Assembly (NCBI GenBank): GCA_004570425.1 | Contig: SPQJ01000006.1 | Coordinates: 84,880-148,879, forward strand | Direction: 5' to 3' | DNA: 64,000 nucleotides | DNA from: Bacillus sp. AZ43 | GTDB lineage: Bacteria > Actinomycetota > Actinomycetes > Mycobacteriales > Geodermatophilaceae | Shown: positions 54,601 to 62,276 of the stretch, one piece after another | How positions within the stretch are numbered: position 1 is the first letter of the stretch | Layout: each line of letters begins with the position of its first letter | Notes under the pieces: generated by a model | Told to the model about the DNA's origin: nothing | Database searches by the model: none | Seen by the model: only the letters and a program-made list of their open reading frames with translations | Made by a program: the position numbers and the translations under genes

Positions 54601-54779
54601 TCACCGACCGGATCGAGCTGTGGTGGACCGCCGAGGGCGCCGTCGCCGACGCGCTCGCCGAGCACGCCGACCAGGTCGCCGGCGAGGTGCTGGCGGCGTC
54701 GGTCCACGCCGGGACGCCCGGCACGGGCGAGGCGTTCGAGGGCCCGGAGGGCTCGCGCTTCTGGGTCGCCCGGGCGTAG
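51633..54779 (+). CDS. ileS: Isoleucine-tRNA ligase
   Basis: Charges tRNA-Ile; class I synthetase of 1048 residues. It has the HIGH-site variant HHIE (65-68, in ANGRPGTHHIEARAF), the KMSKH loop with Lys604, the CP1 editing domain (about 190-400), a Zn-binding CPRCGTGLSDHE and HCWRCH, and a C-terminal anticodon domain. The HIGH region places it with eukaryote-like type 2 IleRS, often mupirocin-resistant. I prefer GTG 51633 because GAGAAT lies 7 nt upstream; ATG 51624 is an alternative, with its Shine-Dalgarno sequence too close. Confidence 0.95.
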   Translation: MSAPSPTGPFAALPPQVDLPAMERRILERWEADKVFARTLEDSAGRPQWNVYEGPPTANGRPGTHHIEARAFKDVFPRFKTMQGWHVPRRAGWDCHGLPVEIAVEQELGFAGKPDIERYGIAEFNARCRESVLRHVDSFSDLTRRMGFWVDFSQAYWTMDPQYIESVWWSLKQVFDKGLLVEDHRVAPYCPRCGTGLSDHEVAQGYETITDPSVYVRLPVTSGEWAGAADLLIWTTTPWTLPSNTAVAVHPDVTYVVARNETGTFVVAEPLLAAVLGEDAEVLARTTGRDWERTTYQRPFELVEFPDDNAHYVVLADYVTTDDGTGLVHQSPAFGADDLAVCRGYGMPVVNPIDGTGHFLPEVPLVGGHFFKAADAALVEDLKARGVLYREIRYEHSYPHCWRCHTPLMYYAQPSWYIRTSAIKDQLLAENEKTSWYPETIKWGRYGDWLNNNVDWALSRDRYWGTPLPIWRNEADPSRMVVVGSLAELSELTGRDLSDLDPHRPFIDDITFALPGEEGTYRRVPQVIDAWYDSGSMPFAQWGAPYRNQEQFEAAYPAQFICEAIDQTRGWFYSLMAVGTLVFGENSYENVLCLGHILAEDGRKMSKHLGNILEPIPLMDRHGADAVRWFMLAGGSPWSARRVGHETLSEVVRKVLLTYWNTASFFTLYAEANGWDPSATPAPARADRPLLDRWALAGLAGLTESVTAALEDFDTQGAGRLLAGFVDDLSNWYVRRSRRRFWDGDPAALATLHEVLDGLTRLMAPFTPFVTEEVWTRAVLPGLGAGAPDSVHLASWPTVDEDARDEALVAQMDLVRRLVELGRSARTSAKVRTRQPLARAVVAAPGWASLPRDLVAEVADELNVQEITELGGAEGLVDVSVKVDFRAVGRRLGKQVQAVAKAVAAADPAELTAAYRAGTATVDVDGATVPLEDGDLIVTETPREGWTVASGGGLTVALDLALTPELERAGLVREVVRLVQEARKSSGLEVTDRIELWWTAEGAVADALAEHADQVAGEVLAASVHAGTPGTGEAFEGPEGSRFWVARA

Positions 54780-54782
54780 CGC

Positions 54783-55370
54783 TCAGGCGCTGCCCGCGGC
54801 CCGCCGGTCGCGCGCGCGCTGGGCCAGCGTGCGGTCGGGCGCGCACACGGCGCACGGGGTGAAGCCGTCGGTGCGGGCCTCGTCCAGCGGCAGCGGGATC
54901 GTCGTCCGGCCGGCCACGTGGCGGCAGCCCTCGAGGTGGTAGCGCGGGTGCTCGTCGACCACGAGCACCTGGTCCTTGAGGTCGACCACGAGCAGCAGGT
55001 CGGTGACCTCGACCTCCTCGACCGGCGGATCCGCGAGCTCCTCGGGCCCGGCCGCAGCCGGCTCCTCGGTGGTGGTCGCGGTCGCCGCCGCGACGGAGGC
55101 GGCCGTGGCCCCGGCCGCCGTCCCGACCGGCGGCGCGTCGGTCGCCGGCGGCTTCTCCCCCGCCGGCTCGGCGGGCGCGGCGGCGCCGCTGGATCGGCCG
55201 GGCGCGGACGGGGGCGGTGCGCCCATCTGCCGCCGGGCCCGGAAGAGCAGCACGGCCGCCACGACGCAGACGGCGACGCAGCCCCAGTAGAAGGCGTCCA
55301 CCCCGGTGAGGAGGCCCGCGACGAAGAGCCCGAGGCCCGCGAGGACCAGCAGACCTGCAGCCACGATCAC
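54783..55370 (-). CDS. Membrane-anchored protein with C-terminal His/Cys motif
   Basis: A 195-residue protein. Two hydrophobic helices at the N-terminus (about 2-22 and 27-45), an Ala/Pro/Glu-rich linker (50-115) and a conserved-looking C-terminal module: VVDEHPRYHLEGCRHVAGR followed by GFTPCAVCAPDRTL. The His, Cys and CxxC arrangement suggests a small zinc-binding fold like those seen in Ada-type or nuclease-associated metal sites. No function is known to me. TAGAGT (55377-55382) 6 nt before the GTG suggests a leaderless mRNA. Convergent with ileS, 3-bp gap. Confidence 0.7.
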   Translation of the reverse strand: MIVAAGLLVLAGLGLFVAGLLTGVDAFYWGCVAVCVVAAVLLFRARRQMGAPPPSAPGRSSGAAAPAEPAGEKPPATDAPPVGTAAGATAASVAAATATTTEEPAAAGPEELADPPVEEVEVTDLLLVVDLKDQVLVVDEHPRYHLEGCRHVAGRTTIPLPLDEARTDGFTPCAVCAPDRTLAQRARDRRAAGSA

Positions 55371-55376
55371 GCTGCG

Positions 55377-55382
55377 ACTCTA
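55377..55382 (-). promoter_or_regulatory. -10 box for a leaderless gene
   Basis: TAGAGT, 6 nt before the GTG at 55370, in the short gap after the agl ATPase gene. Confidence 0.4.
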
Positions 55383-55408
55383 GGGGGCCGGAGCACCGGC
55401 CCGCCCGT

Positions 55409-56521
55409 TCAGCCCCCGGTCCGGGAGATCCGCCGGCCGTCCCGTGGCGAGAAGACGTGCAGCTCCTCGGGGCGCAGCGCGATGTGGACGACCTCGCCCT
55501 TGGCGGGCGGACGGCGTGGGTCGGCACGCAGGGTCAGGAGCTTGTCGTCGTCCCCGGCCACGGCGTCGCTCTGCAGCCGGCCGTAGGCGAAGGCGTCGGA
55601 GCCCAGCTCCTCGACGACGAGCACCTCGACCGGCACGCCGTCACCGGCCGACACGAAGTCGACAGACTCGGGGCGGAAGCCCAGGGTGGCGGTCGTGGCG
55701 CTCTCGTCCGCGAGCGCGGTGACGACCGGCCTCGGCAGTGCCACCGGGTGCCCCCCGAGCACCACGCCGCCCTCGGCGAGCGGCACCGACAGGAGGTTCA
55801 TGGCCGGCGACCCGATGAAGCCGGCGACGAACTCGTTGGCCGGCTCGTCGTACAGGGCGCGGGGCGTGCCCACCTGCTGGAGCAGGCCGTCCTTGAGGAC
55901 CGCCACGCGGTCGCCCATCGTCATCGCCTCGACCTGGTCGTGGGTGACGTAGACGGTCGTGGTGCCCAGCCGGCGCTGCAGGGCGGCGATCTCGGTGCGC
56001 GTCTGCACCCGGAGCTTCGCGTCGAGGTTGGACAGCGGCTCGTCCATGAGGAACGCCTGCGGCTGGCGCACGATGGCCCGGCCCATGGCCACGCGCTGGC
56101 GCTGGCCACCGGAGAGGGCCTTCGGCTTGCGCTCCAGGTAGGGCTCCAGGTCGAGGATCTTGGCGGCCTCCCGCACCCGGGAAGCGCGCTCCTCCTTGTC
56201 GACGCCGGCGATCTTGAGCGCGAAGGCCATGTTCTCGGCGACCGTCATGTGCGGGTAGAGGGCGTAGTTCTGGAACACCATGGCGATGTCCCGGTCCTTC
56301 GGCGGCAGGTGCGTGACGTCGCGGTCGCCGATGCGCACGGTGCCGGAGGTGACCTCCTCCAGCCCGGCGAGCATCCGCAGCGCGGTCGACTTCCCGGAAC
56401 CCGACGGCCCCACGAGCACGAGGAACTCGCCGTCGGCGATCTCGAGGTCGAGCGCGTCGACCGACGGGCTCGTGGCGCCGGGGTAGACGAGCGTCGCCTG
56501 GTCGTAGGTGATGGCGGCCAT
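55409..56521 (-). CDS. Carbohydrate ABC importer ATPase (AglK/MsmK type)
   Basis: A 370-residue MalK-family ATPase with GPSGSGKST, MVFQNYALYPHMTV, LSGGQRQRV, AFLMDEP and VTHDQVEA, plus the regulatory OB-like C-terminal domain (LGFRPESVDF, ALRPEELHVF). The ATG has a perfect GGAGG 4 nt upstream. It is divergent from the AglEFG-like operon, which has no ATPase of its own, so it most likely energises that importer; MsmK-type ATPases can serve several importers. Distinct from sugC, with which it shares the core motifs. Confidence 0.9.
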   Translation of the reverse strand: MAAITYDQATLVYPGATSPSVDALDLEIADGEFLVLVGPSGSGKSTALRMLAGLEEVTSGTVRIGDRDVTHLPPKDRDIAMVFQNYALYPHMTVAENMAFALKIAGVDKEERASRVREAAKILDLEPYLERKPKALSGGQRQRVAMGRAIVRQPQAFLMDEPLSNLDAKLRVQTRTEIAALQRRLGTTTVYVTHDQVEAMTMGDRVAVLKDGLLQQVGTPRALYDEPANEFVAGFIGSPAMNLLSVPLAEGGVVLGGHPVALPRPVVTALADESATTATLGFRPESVDFVSAGDGVPVEVLVVEELGSDAFAYGRLQSDAVAGDDDKLLTLRADPRRPPAKGEVVHIALRPEELHVFSPRDGRRISRTGG

Positions 56522-56810
56522 GGGTCCTCCTAGCCCGAGCGGTATCGGGGGAACTCTGGCACGGCACGGGCCTCCACCACCACCGCCGGGGCGCGACACG
56601 ACGCCCGCGCGTCACCCGGCCGGGTCTTCTTCGGTGCGCCCGGTCGCTGGCACATAACGGTTGCAGCACTGTTGCGATCAGGTCACCCGTTTTCGGTCCG
56701 GGCCTTAGTTAGGGTTCCCGTCGAATGTGACCGTCAGCACAGCCGGCCGGGCCGTGCGGACCGGACACGGTCCCGCCGTCCGGCGATCCACAGAGTCTGG
56801 GAGGACGTAC
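56522..56810. promoter_or_regulatory. Divergent control region between the agl ATPase and aglE-like genes (289 bp)
   Basis: No gene here. A TAGGGT hexamer at 56710-56715 could be a -10 box for the plus-strand operon. GTTGC occurs at 56660-56664 and 56671-56675, 11 bp apart, and GCAGCA-C-TGTTGC forms an imperfect palindrome there, a possible site for a LacI/MalR-type sugar regulator. No such regulator gene is in the window. Confidence 0.4.
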
Positions 56811-58187
56811 ATGACCATGCGTTCGAGAGGCCGCGGGACCGCGGCCCTGGCCGGAAGCCTCGGGCTCGCGCTCGTGCTCGCCGGCTGCGGTGGCGGCGAC
56901 GACGAGGGCGGGTCCGGCGGGGGCACCGAGGACGCCGCCGCCCTGGAGATCGACTGCGCCCCCTACGAGGAGTTCGGCGACCTCGAGGGCGAGACCGTCA
57001 GCGTCTACAGCTCGATCGTCGACCCCGAGGACCAGCCGCACATCGACTCCTACGAGCCCTTCACCGAGTGCACGGGCATCGAGGTGGAGTACGAGGGCTC
57101 GCGCGAGTTCGAGGCGCAGCTCATCGTCCGCACCCAGAGCGGCAACGCGCCCGACCTGGCCTTCGTCCCGCAGCCGGGCCTGCTGGCCAACCTCGTGCGC
57201 GCCGGCGACGTCGTCGCCCCGCCCGCCCAGGTCGAGGCCAACGTCGACGAGTTCTGGGACGAGAGCTGGAAGCAGTACGGCACCGTGGACGGCACCTTCT
57301 ACGCCGCGCCGCTCGGCGCGAACGCCAAGTCCTTCGTGTGGTACTCGCCGGCGGCCTTCGAGGACGCCGGGTACGAGGTGCCCGAGACCTGGGACGACAT
57401 GATCGCGCTGTCCGAGGAGATCGCCGAGAGCGGCGCCAAGCCGTGGTGCGCGGGCATCGGTTCCGGTGAGGCCACCGGCTGGCCGGCCACCGACTGGCTG
57501 GAGGACGTCCTCCTCCGCACCGCCGGCCCCGACGTCTACGACCAGTGGGTGACCCACCAGATCCCCTTCAACGACCCGCAGGTCGTCGAGGCCCTGGACA
57601 CCGTCGGCGAGATCCTGAAGAACGACGACTTCGTCAACGGCGGCCTGGGCGACTCCCGCTCCATCGCCTCCACGGAGTGGACCGACGCCGGCAACCCGAT
57701 CCTCGAGGGCAGCTGCTGGATGCACCGGGCCGCGTCCTTCTACCAGGCCAACTGGCCGGAGGGCACGGAGGTCGGCGAGGACGGCGACGTCTTCGCGTTC
57801 CCGCTGCCGCCCATCGAGGGTGACGCCGCGCCGGTCCTCGGCGGTGGCGAGTTCGTCGCGGCCTTCAACGACGACCCCGCCACCCAGGCGCTGCAGGTCT
57901 ACCTCTCGACCGACGACTGGGCGAACGTCAAGGCGCAGACCTCCGGCCCCGGCTGGGTGAGCGCCAACACCGGCCTGGACCCGGAGCTGCTCGACTCGCC
58001 CATCGACCGGCTGTCGGCCGAGCTGTTCCAGAACCCGGAGTCGGTGTTCCGGTTCGACGGCTCGGACCTGATGCCCGGTGAGATCGGCGCGGGCCGGCTG
58101 TGGACGGAGCTGACCAACTGGTTCGCGGAGAACAAGCCGACCCAGCAGGTCCTGACCGACGTCGAGAACGCCTGGCCGGCGTCCTGA
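56811..58187 (+). CDS. Carbohydrate-binding lipoprotein (AglE-like)
   Basis: Solute-binding lipoprotein of 458 residues. The signal peptide ends in the lipobox LAGC, Cys26, followed by a Gly/Asp linker. The mature protein has features of alpha-glucoside binding proteins: ECTGIEVEYEGSREFEAQL, GNAPDLAFVPQPGLL, and the C-terminal NTGLDPELLDSPIDR. I chose ATG 56811 with GGGAGG 6 nt upstream; a second ATG is two codons later. First gene of an aglEFG-like operon; alpha-glucosides such as maltose, sucrose or trehalose are likely cargoes, by family inference. Confidence 0.88.
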   Translation: MTMRSRGRGTAALAGSLGLALVLAGCGGGDDEGGSGGGTEDAAALEIDCAPYEEFGDLEGETVSVYSSIVDPEDQPHIDSYEPFTECTGIEVEYEGSREFEAQLIVRTQSGNAPDLAFVPQPGLLANLVRAGDVVAPPAQVEANVDEFWDESWKQYGTVDGTFYAAPLGANAKSFVWYSPAAFEDAGYEVPETWDDMIALSEEIAESGAKPWCAGIGSGEATGWPATDWLEDVLLRTAGPDVYDQWVTHQIPFNDPQVVEALDTVGEILKNDDFVNGGLGDSRSIASTEWTDAGNPILEGSCWMHRAASFYQANWPEGTEVGEDGDVFAFPLPPIEGDAAPVLGGGEFVAAFNDDPATQALQVYLSTDDWANVKAQTSGPGWVSANTGLDPELLDSPIDRLSAELFQNPESVFRFDGSDLMPGEIGAGRLWTELTNWFAENKPTQQVLTDVENAWPAS

Positions 58188-58193
58188 CCGACC

Positions 58194-58225
58194 GGTCCGG
58201 CGTCAGCCCGGGCTGACGCCGGACC
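58194..58225. other. 32-bp perfect palindrome after aglE-like gene
   Basis: GGTCCGGCGTCAGCCC (58194-58209) is followed directly by its exact reverse complement (58210-58225). It begins 6 bp past the stop codon. In RNA it forms a very stable hairpin that could stabilise the lipoprotein mRNA or reduce read-through into the permease genes. Confidence 0.7.
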
Positions 58226-58241
58226 ACACCCACCCGCGGAG

Positions 58242-58272
58242 GCCGGGGGGCCGCTCGCAGCGGCCCCCCGGC
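58242..58272. terminator. 14-bp hairpin with 3-nt loop between aglE- and aglF-like genes
   Basis: GCCGGGGGGCCGCT (58242-58255), loop CGC, and its exact complement (58259-58272). It is the second of two strong hairpins in the 116-bp gap. It probably acts as an attenuating terminator, so that the binding protein is made in excess over the permeases. Confidence 0.6.
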
Positions 58273-58303
58273 GTCCCGTTTGTCAGAGGAGAGGTCGCCA
58301 GCG

Positions 58304-59293
58304 GTGCAGTGGTTCACGGAGGCGACGACCACCGGGCACAAGCTCGCCCTGATGGTGGTCGCGATCGTCCTGTTCGTGGTGGTGATGGGCGCGATCCTGT
58401 TCGCCGTGGACCGGCCCAGGCGGATCCCCAACTGGGTGGTCGTGGCGGGGTTCCTCGCGCCGACCGGCATCCTGCTGATCGTCGGCCTGGTCTACCCGGC
58501 GCTGCGCACGATCTGGGGGTCGTTCCTCAACGGTGACGGCTCGGAGTTCGTCGGCCTCGACAACTACCAGACCGTGTTCACCGAGGACAGTTTCCAGACG
58601 GTGCTGCGCAACACCGTCCTGTGGGTCGTGCTGGTCCCCCTCGTCACCACGGGCCTCGGCCTGGTCTACGCCTACCTGGTGGACCGCACGCGGTTCGAGG
58701 CGCTGGCCAAGGCACTCGTGTTCCTGCCGATGGCGATCTCCATGGTCGGCGCCGGCGTCATCTGGAAGTTCGTGTACGAGTACCGGCCCGACCAGCCGGG
58801 TGTGAACCAGATCGGCCTGCTGAACCAGCTGCTGACGCTGATCGGCATCGAGCCGCAGCAGTTCCTCCTCGACCAGCCGGTCAACAACCTGTACCTGATC
58901 CTCGTCATGATCTGGATCCAGACCGGCTTCGCCATGACGGTGCTGTCGGCCGCGATCAAGGCCATCCCCGACGACGTGGTCGAGGCCGCGCGGCTGGACG
59001 GGGTGAGCGGCCTGCAGATGTTCCGCCACATCACCGTGCCGAGCATCCGGCCGGCGCTGGTGGTCGTGCTGACGACGGTCGCCATCGTCTCGCTCAAGGC
59101 CTTCGACGTGGTGCGCACGATGACCGGCGGCAACTTCGGGACCAACATCGTGGCCAACGAGTTCTACACGCAGTCGTTCCGGTACTCGAACTTCGGCCTC
59201 GGCGCGGCGCTGGCGGTCCTGCTGTTCGTCCTGGTCATCCCGATCATCGCCTACAACGTCCGCCAGCTGCGCCTGGCCGAGGAGATCCGATGA
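58304..59293 (+). CDS. Carbohydrate ABC permease (AglF-like)
   Basis: Permease of 329 residues with eight membrane segments: two extra N-terminal helices (about 10-32 and 40-65) typical of the AglF/MalF branch, then the six-helix core. Coupling motif EAARLDGVSGLQMFRHITVPSIRP. I chose the GTG at 58304 (VQWFTEATTTG) with GAGGAGAGG about 9 nt upstream; a TTG eight codons earlier is in frame but unsupported. It overlaps the next permease gene by 4 bp. Confidence 0.88.
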   Translation: MQWFTEATTTGHKLALMVVAIVLFVVVMGAILFAVDRPRRIPNWVVVAGFLAPTGILLIVGLVYPALRTIWGSFLNGDGSEFVGLDNYQTVFTEDSFQTVLRNTVLWVVLVPLVTTGLGLVYAYLVDRTRFEALAKALVFLPMAISMVGAGVIWKFVYEYRPDQPGVNQIGLLNQLLTLIGIEPQQFLLDQPVNNLYLILVMIWIQTGFAMTVLSAAIKAIPDDVVEAARLDGVSGLQMFRHITVPSIRPALVVVLTTVAIVSLKAFDVVRTMTGGNFGTNIVANEFYTQSFRYSNFGLGAALAVLLFVLVIPIIAYNVRQLRLAEEIR

Positions 59294-60213
59294 CCACGAC
59301 GACCCCGGTCATGGCGCCCGTCCCGCCGGACGAGCGCCGGCTCACCCGGGCCGAGCGTCGCGCGGTGGCCGCCAAGACCAAGCTCAGCTCCCCCGCCGCC
59401 TCGATGATCGCGATCGTCATCGCGGTGCTCTGGACGGTGCCGACGATCGGTCTGCTCATCACGTCGTTCCGGCCGGAGCTCGACATCCGCCGCTCGGGCT
59501 GGTGGACGGCCGTCACCGAGCCGACCTTCACGTTCGACAACTACGACACGGTGCTCTACGGCGGGAGCACCAACTTCGCCGAGCTGTTCGTGAACTCCAT
59601 CGTGATCACCCTGCCCGCGGTGGTCATCCCGATCAGCCTCGCCCTGCTGGCGGCCTACGCCTTCGCCTGGATCCCGTTCCGGGGCCGGAACTTCCTGTTC
59701 GTCGCGGTCTTCGCCCTCCAGGTCGTGCCGCTGCAGGTCACCCTGATCCCGCTGCTGCGGCTCTACGTGGACATCGACCTGGCCGGCTCGTTCTGGACCC
59801 TGTGGATCTCGCACTCGATCTTCGCGCTGCCGCTGGCGATCTTCCTGCTGCACAACTTCATGAAGGAGATCCCCGCCTCGCTCGTGGAGGCAGCCCGCAT
59901 GGACGGCGCCGGCCACGTGAAGATCTTCTTCCAGGTCCTGCTGCCCCTGCTGACCCCGGCCATCGCCGCCTTCGGCGTCTTCCAGTTCCTCTGGGTCTGG
60001 AACGACCTGCTCGTCGGCCTCACCTTCGCCGGCGGCAGCGCCGACGTCGCACCGCTCACCGTGCGCGTCGCCGAGCTGGCCGGCTCGCGCGGATCGGACT
60101 GGTACCTGCTGGCGGCCGGCGCCTTCGTGTCGATGCTCGTGCCGCTGATCGTCTTCCTGTCCCTGCAGCGGTACTTCGTCCGCGGCCTGCTGGCCGGCAG
60201 CGTCAAGGGCTGA
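59290..60213 (+). CDS. Carbohydrate ABC permease (AglG-like)
   Basis: MalG/AglG-type permease of 307 residues. A ~35-residue soluble N-terminus rich in Arg and Pro precedes six membrane helices. Coupling motif EAARMDGAGHVKIFFQVLLPLLTP; ends LLAGSVKG as MalG-type permeases do. The ATG overlaps the upstream permease stop (ATGA). Last gene of the operon, followed by a strong bidirectional terminator. Confidence 0.9.
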   Translation: MTTTTPVMAPVPPDERRLTRAERRAVAAKTKLSSPAASMIAIVIAVLWTVPTIGLLITSFRPELDIRRSGWWTAVTEPTFTFDNYDTVLYGGSTNFAELFVNSIVITLPAVVIPISLALLAAYAFAWIPFRGRNFLFVAVFALQVVPLQVTLIPLLRLYVDIDLAGSFWTLWISHSIFALPLAIFLLHNFMKEIPASLVEAARMDGAGHVKIFFQVLLPLLTPAIAAFGVFQFLWVWNDLLVGLTFAGGSADVAPLTVRVAELAGSRGSDWYLLAAGAFVSMLVPLIVFLSLQRYFVRGLLAGSVKG

Positions 60214-60231
60214 CGAAGGCCCAGAACGTCA

Positions 60232-60267
60232 CGAGGGGCCCCGGACCGTGCGGTCCGGGGCCCCTCG
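60232..60267. terminator. Bidirectional 17-bp hairpin terminator
   Basis: CGAGGGGCCCCGGACCG (60232-60248) and its exact complement (60251-60267) around TG. It sits between the convergent agl operon and divIVA, 19 bp after one stop and 12 bp before the other, so it can serve both. Confidence 0.8.
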
Positions 60268-60279
60268 TCGTCGCCTCGC

Positions 60280-61014
60280 TTACGCGGGGGCGTGCTGGTT
60301 CTGCCGCCGCGGCGACGCCGGCTCGGCCGAGCCGGCCGAGTCCAGGTCGCGCAGGTGCGACTCCAGGAACGAGCGGAGGCGGGTGCGGTACTCGCGCTCC
60401 ATGGTCCGCAGCTCCTCGATCTTGCGCTCGAGGCTGGAACGCTTCTCCTCCAGCGTGCCCATGACCTCGGCGTGCCGGCGCTCGGCGTCCTGCTCGAGGG
60501 TCGCGGCCTTGGCCCGGGCCTCGCGCTCCATGGTCTCGGCACGGGTGCGCGCCTCGCCGACCATCGACTCGGCGCGGTGCTTGGCCTCGGACACCATCTG
60601 CTCGCTCTTGGCGCGCGCGTCGGCCATCAGCCGGTCGCTGTTGGTCTTCGCGCCGGTGAGCATCTGCTCGGCCTGGGCCTTGGCCTCGTTGACGTAGCGG
60701 TCGGCCGTCTCGGTGGCCAGCGCCAGCATCCGGGAGGCGCGCGCGCTGTCGTCCTCGCGCGGCTGCTGCACCGGCGGCGGGGGCGCCGTCACCGGAGCCG
60801 GGACGGGCGCCGGAGCCGGAGCGGGGGCGTCGTCCATGCGGGCGCCGCCGCGGCCGGCGACCGCGCGCAGCTCGTTGTTCTCCTCGATCAGCCGGGCGAG
60901 CTCAGCCTCCACGACGTCGAGGAAGGCGTCGACCTCGTCCTCGTCGTAGCCCCGCTTGCCGATGGGCGGCTTCTTGAAGACGACGTTGTGCACGTCGGCA
61001 GGAGTCAGGGGCAT
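60280..61014 (-). CDS. divIVA: DivIVA/Wag31 polar growth protein
   Basis: Membrane-curvature-binding coiled-coil protein that organises polar growth and septation. The 244-residue protein has the conserved N-terminal lipid-binding domain ([31 protein letters not shown]), a first coiled coil, a Pro/Ala linker (about 63-88; [13 protein letters not shown]) and a long second coiled coil (about 95-225) rich in Ala, Glu and Arg. Essential in related actinobacteria. GAGGTGA precedes the ATG. Last gene of the division block. Confidence 0.95.
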   Translation of the reverse strand: MPLTPADVHNVVFKKPPIGKRGYDEDEVDAFLDVVEAELARLIEENNELRAVAGRGGARMDDAPAPAPAPVPAPVTAPPPPVQQPREDDSARASRMLALATETADRYVNEAKAQAEQMLTGAKTNSDRLMADARAKSEQMVSEAKHRAESMVGEARTRAETMEREARAKAATLEQDAERRHAEVMGTLEEKRSSLERKIEELRTMEREYRTRLRSFLESHLRDLDSAGSAEPASPRRQNQHAPA

Positions 61015-61089
61015 CGGGGCGTCACCTCGGGTCGGACGGGCGGGAGCAGGGATGGTCTCGGACGGGCATCAGCCCTGGTCCCGTTGGAC

Positions 61090-61383
61090 TCAGGCATAGG
61101 CGAGCGACTGGGTGATGCTCCGCAGGACCACCACGGCGATCAACAGCACCATAAACCCGAGGTCCAGTCTGATGGACCCCAGGTTCAGGGGCGGGATGAC
61201 CTTGCGCACCGCCTTCAGGGGCGGGTCGGTGGTGGTGTAGACGACCTCGAGCCCGGCCGCGACCAGGCCCGACGGGCGCCAGCTGCGCGCCAGCACCATC
61301 ACCCAGTCCACGACGAAACGCGCGAACAGCAGGACGAGGAAGACGAGCAGGATCGACGAGACGATCTGCCAGAAGAGAGCCAC
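61090..61383 (-). CDS. YggT family membrane protein
   Basis: A 97-residue protein with two membrane helices (about 5-27 and 73-94) and the family loop WVMVLARSWRPSG, YTTTDPPLKAVRKVIPPLNLGSIRLDL. YggT (YlmG) proteins are linked to division and chloroplast/nucleoid distribution in other lineages; the molecular role is not settled. It sits in the usual place between sepF and divIVA. GTG start. Confidence 0.93.
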   Translation of the reverse strand: MALFWQIVSSILLVFLVLLFARFVVDWVMVLARSWRPSGLVAAGLEVVYTTTDPPLKAVRKVIPPLNLGSIRLDLGFMVLLIAVVVLRSITQSLAYA

Positions 61384-61451
61384 GGTCCTCGTTCGTTCGG
61401 GGCACCTCGCGTGCCGTGTCCACGGTTGCGCGAGCTCCCCTCACGCAGGCC

Positions 61452-62159
61452 TCAGGACTGGTTGAAGAACCCGCCTTCGCGGATCCGCGCCTTGTCCTCG
61501 GCCGTCACGTCGACGTTCTGCGGACTGAGCAGGAACACCTTCGCCGTGACGCGCTCGATACTACCGCGCAGACCGAACGACAGTCCGGCAGCGAAGTCGA
61601 CGAGCCGCTTCGCGTCGGAGTCGTCCATCTCGGTGAGGTTCATGATCACCGGCATGCCGTCGCGGAAGCGCTCGCCGATGGTGCGGGCCTCGTTGTACGT
61701 CCGCGGGTGCAGCGTGGTGATCCGGTAGGGCTGCGGCGCGGGCGCCGGCTCGACGACGGCGACCGGCTCGCGGACGGCGAGCTTGGCCGCCGTGGCGCCG
61801 ACCGGGCCGCTGCCCATCGCCGTCCCACCCATCGCGGACCCGGACATCGCGGTGACCCGGGAGGGGCCGGCCGCCGCCGGGGCCAGCCCGATCGGCCGCG
61901 CGGCACGCTCGCGTCGCACCGGGAGCGCCTCGGGCTCGCGGGGCGCCGGGGGCTCCTCCGCCTCGAGCTCGTCCGCGTAGCCGTCGGCGGCGTACTCGTC
62001 GTCGTAGCCGTCGTACCGGTCGTCGGCGTACCGGCCGCCGTAGCGGCGGTCGGCTCCGTCGTGGTCGGACTGACGGGCGTCGTACCGGCCGTAGCCGCGA
62101 GCGTCGTCGTCCTCGACGAGCCCCAGGTAGATGCCCATCCTCCGCATGGCTCCAGCCAT
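61452..62159 (-). CDS. sepF: Cell division protein SepF
   Basis: Anchors FtsZ filaments to the membrane. The 235-residue protein begins with the amphipathic membrane-targeting helix [17 protein letters not shown], then a long low-complexity linker (about 20-130) with many Tyr/Asp/Arg ([22 protein letters not shown]), and the conserved C-terminal domain (about 140-230; [52 protein letters not shown]). The ATG has GGGGAG 6 nt upstream. The linker is long compared with firmicute SepF, as is usual in actinobacteria. Confidence 0.96.
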   Translation of the reverse strand: MAGAMRRMGIYLGLVEDDDARGYGRYDARQSDHDGADRRYGGRYADDRYDGYDDEYAADGYADELEAEEPPAPREPEALPVRRERAARPIGLAPAAAGPSRVTAMSGSAMGGTAMGSGPVGATAAKLAVREPVAVVEPAPAPQPYRITTLHPRTYNEARTIGERFRDGMPVIMNLTEMDDSDAKRLVDFAAGLSFGLRGSIERVTAKVFLLSPQNVDVTAEDKARIREGGFFNQS

Positions 62160-62240
62160 CGGATCTCCCCCTCTGCTGGCGTCCTTCAGCGATGCGTACG
62201 TACGGCCGCCGGCCGAGTCACTCCCGAGGCTCCGGTGGCC

Positions 62241-62276
62241 GGTGTTACTGGTGTGACTCGCGTGGCTGGTGTTGAC
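62241..62276. repeat. Three GGTGT(T/G)AC-type repeats at the yggS end
   Basis: GGTGTTAC (62241), GGTGTGAC (62250) and GGTGTTGAC (62268) occur with offsets of 9 and 18 bp, overlapping the yggS stop codon and lying ~100 bp before sepF. Could be operator-like or simple drift. Confidence 0.35.
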
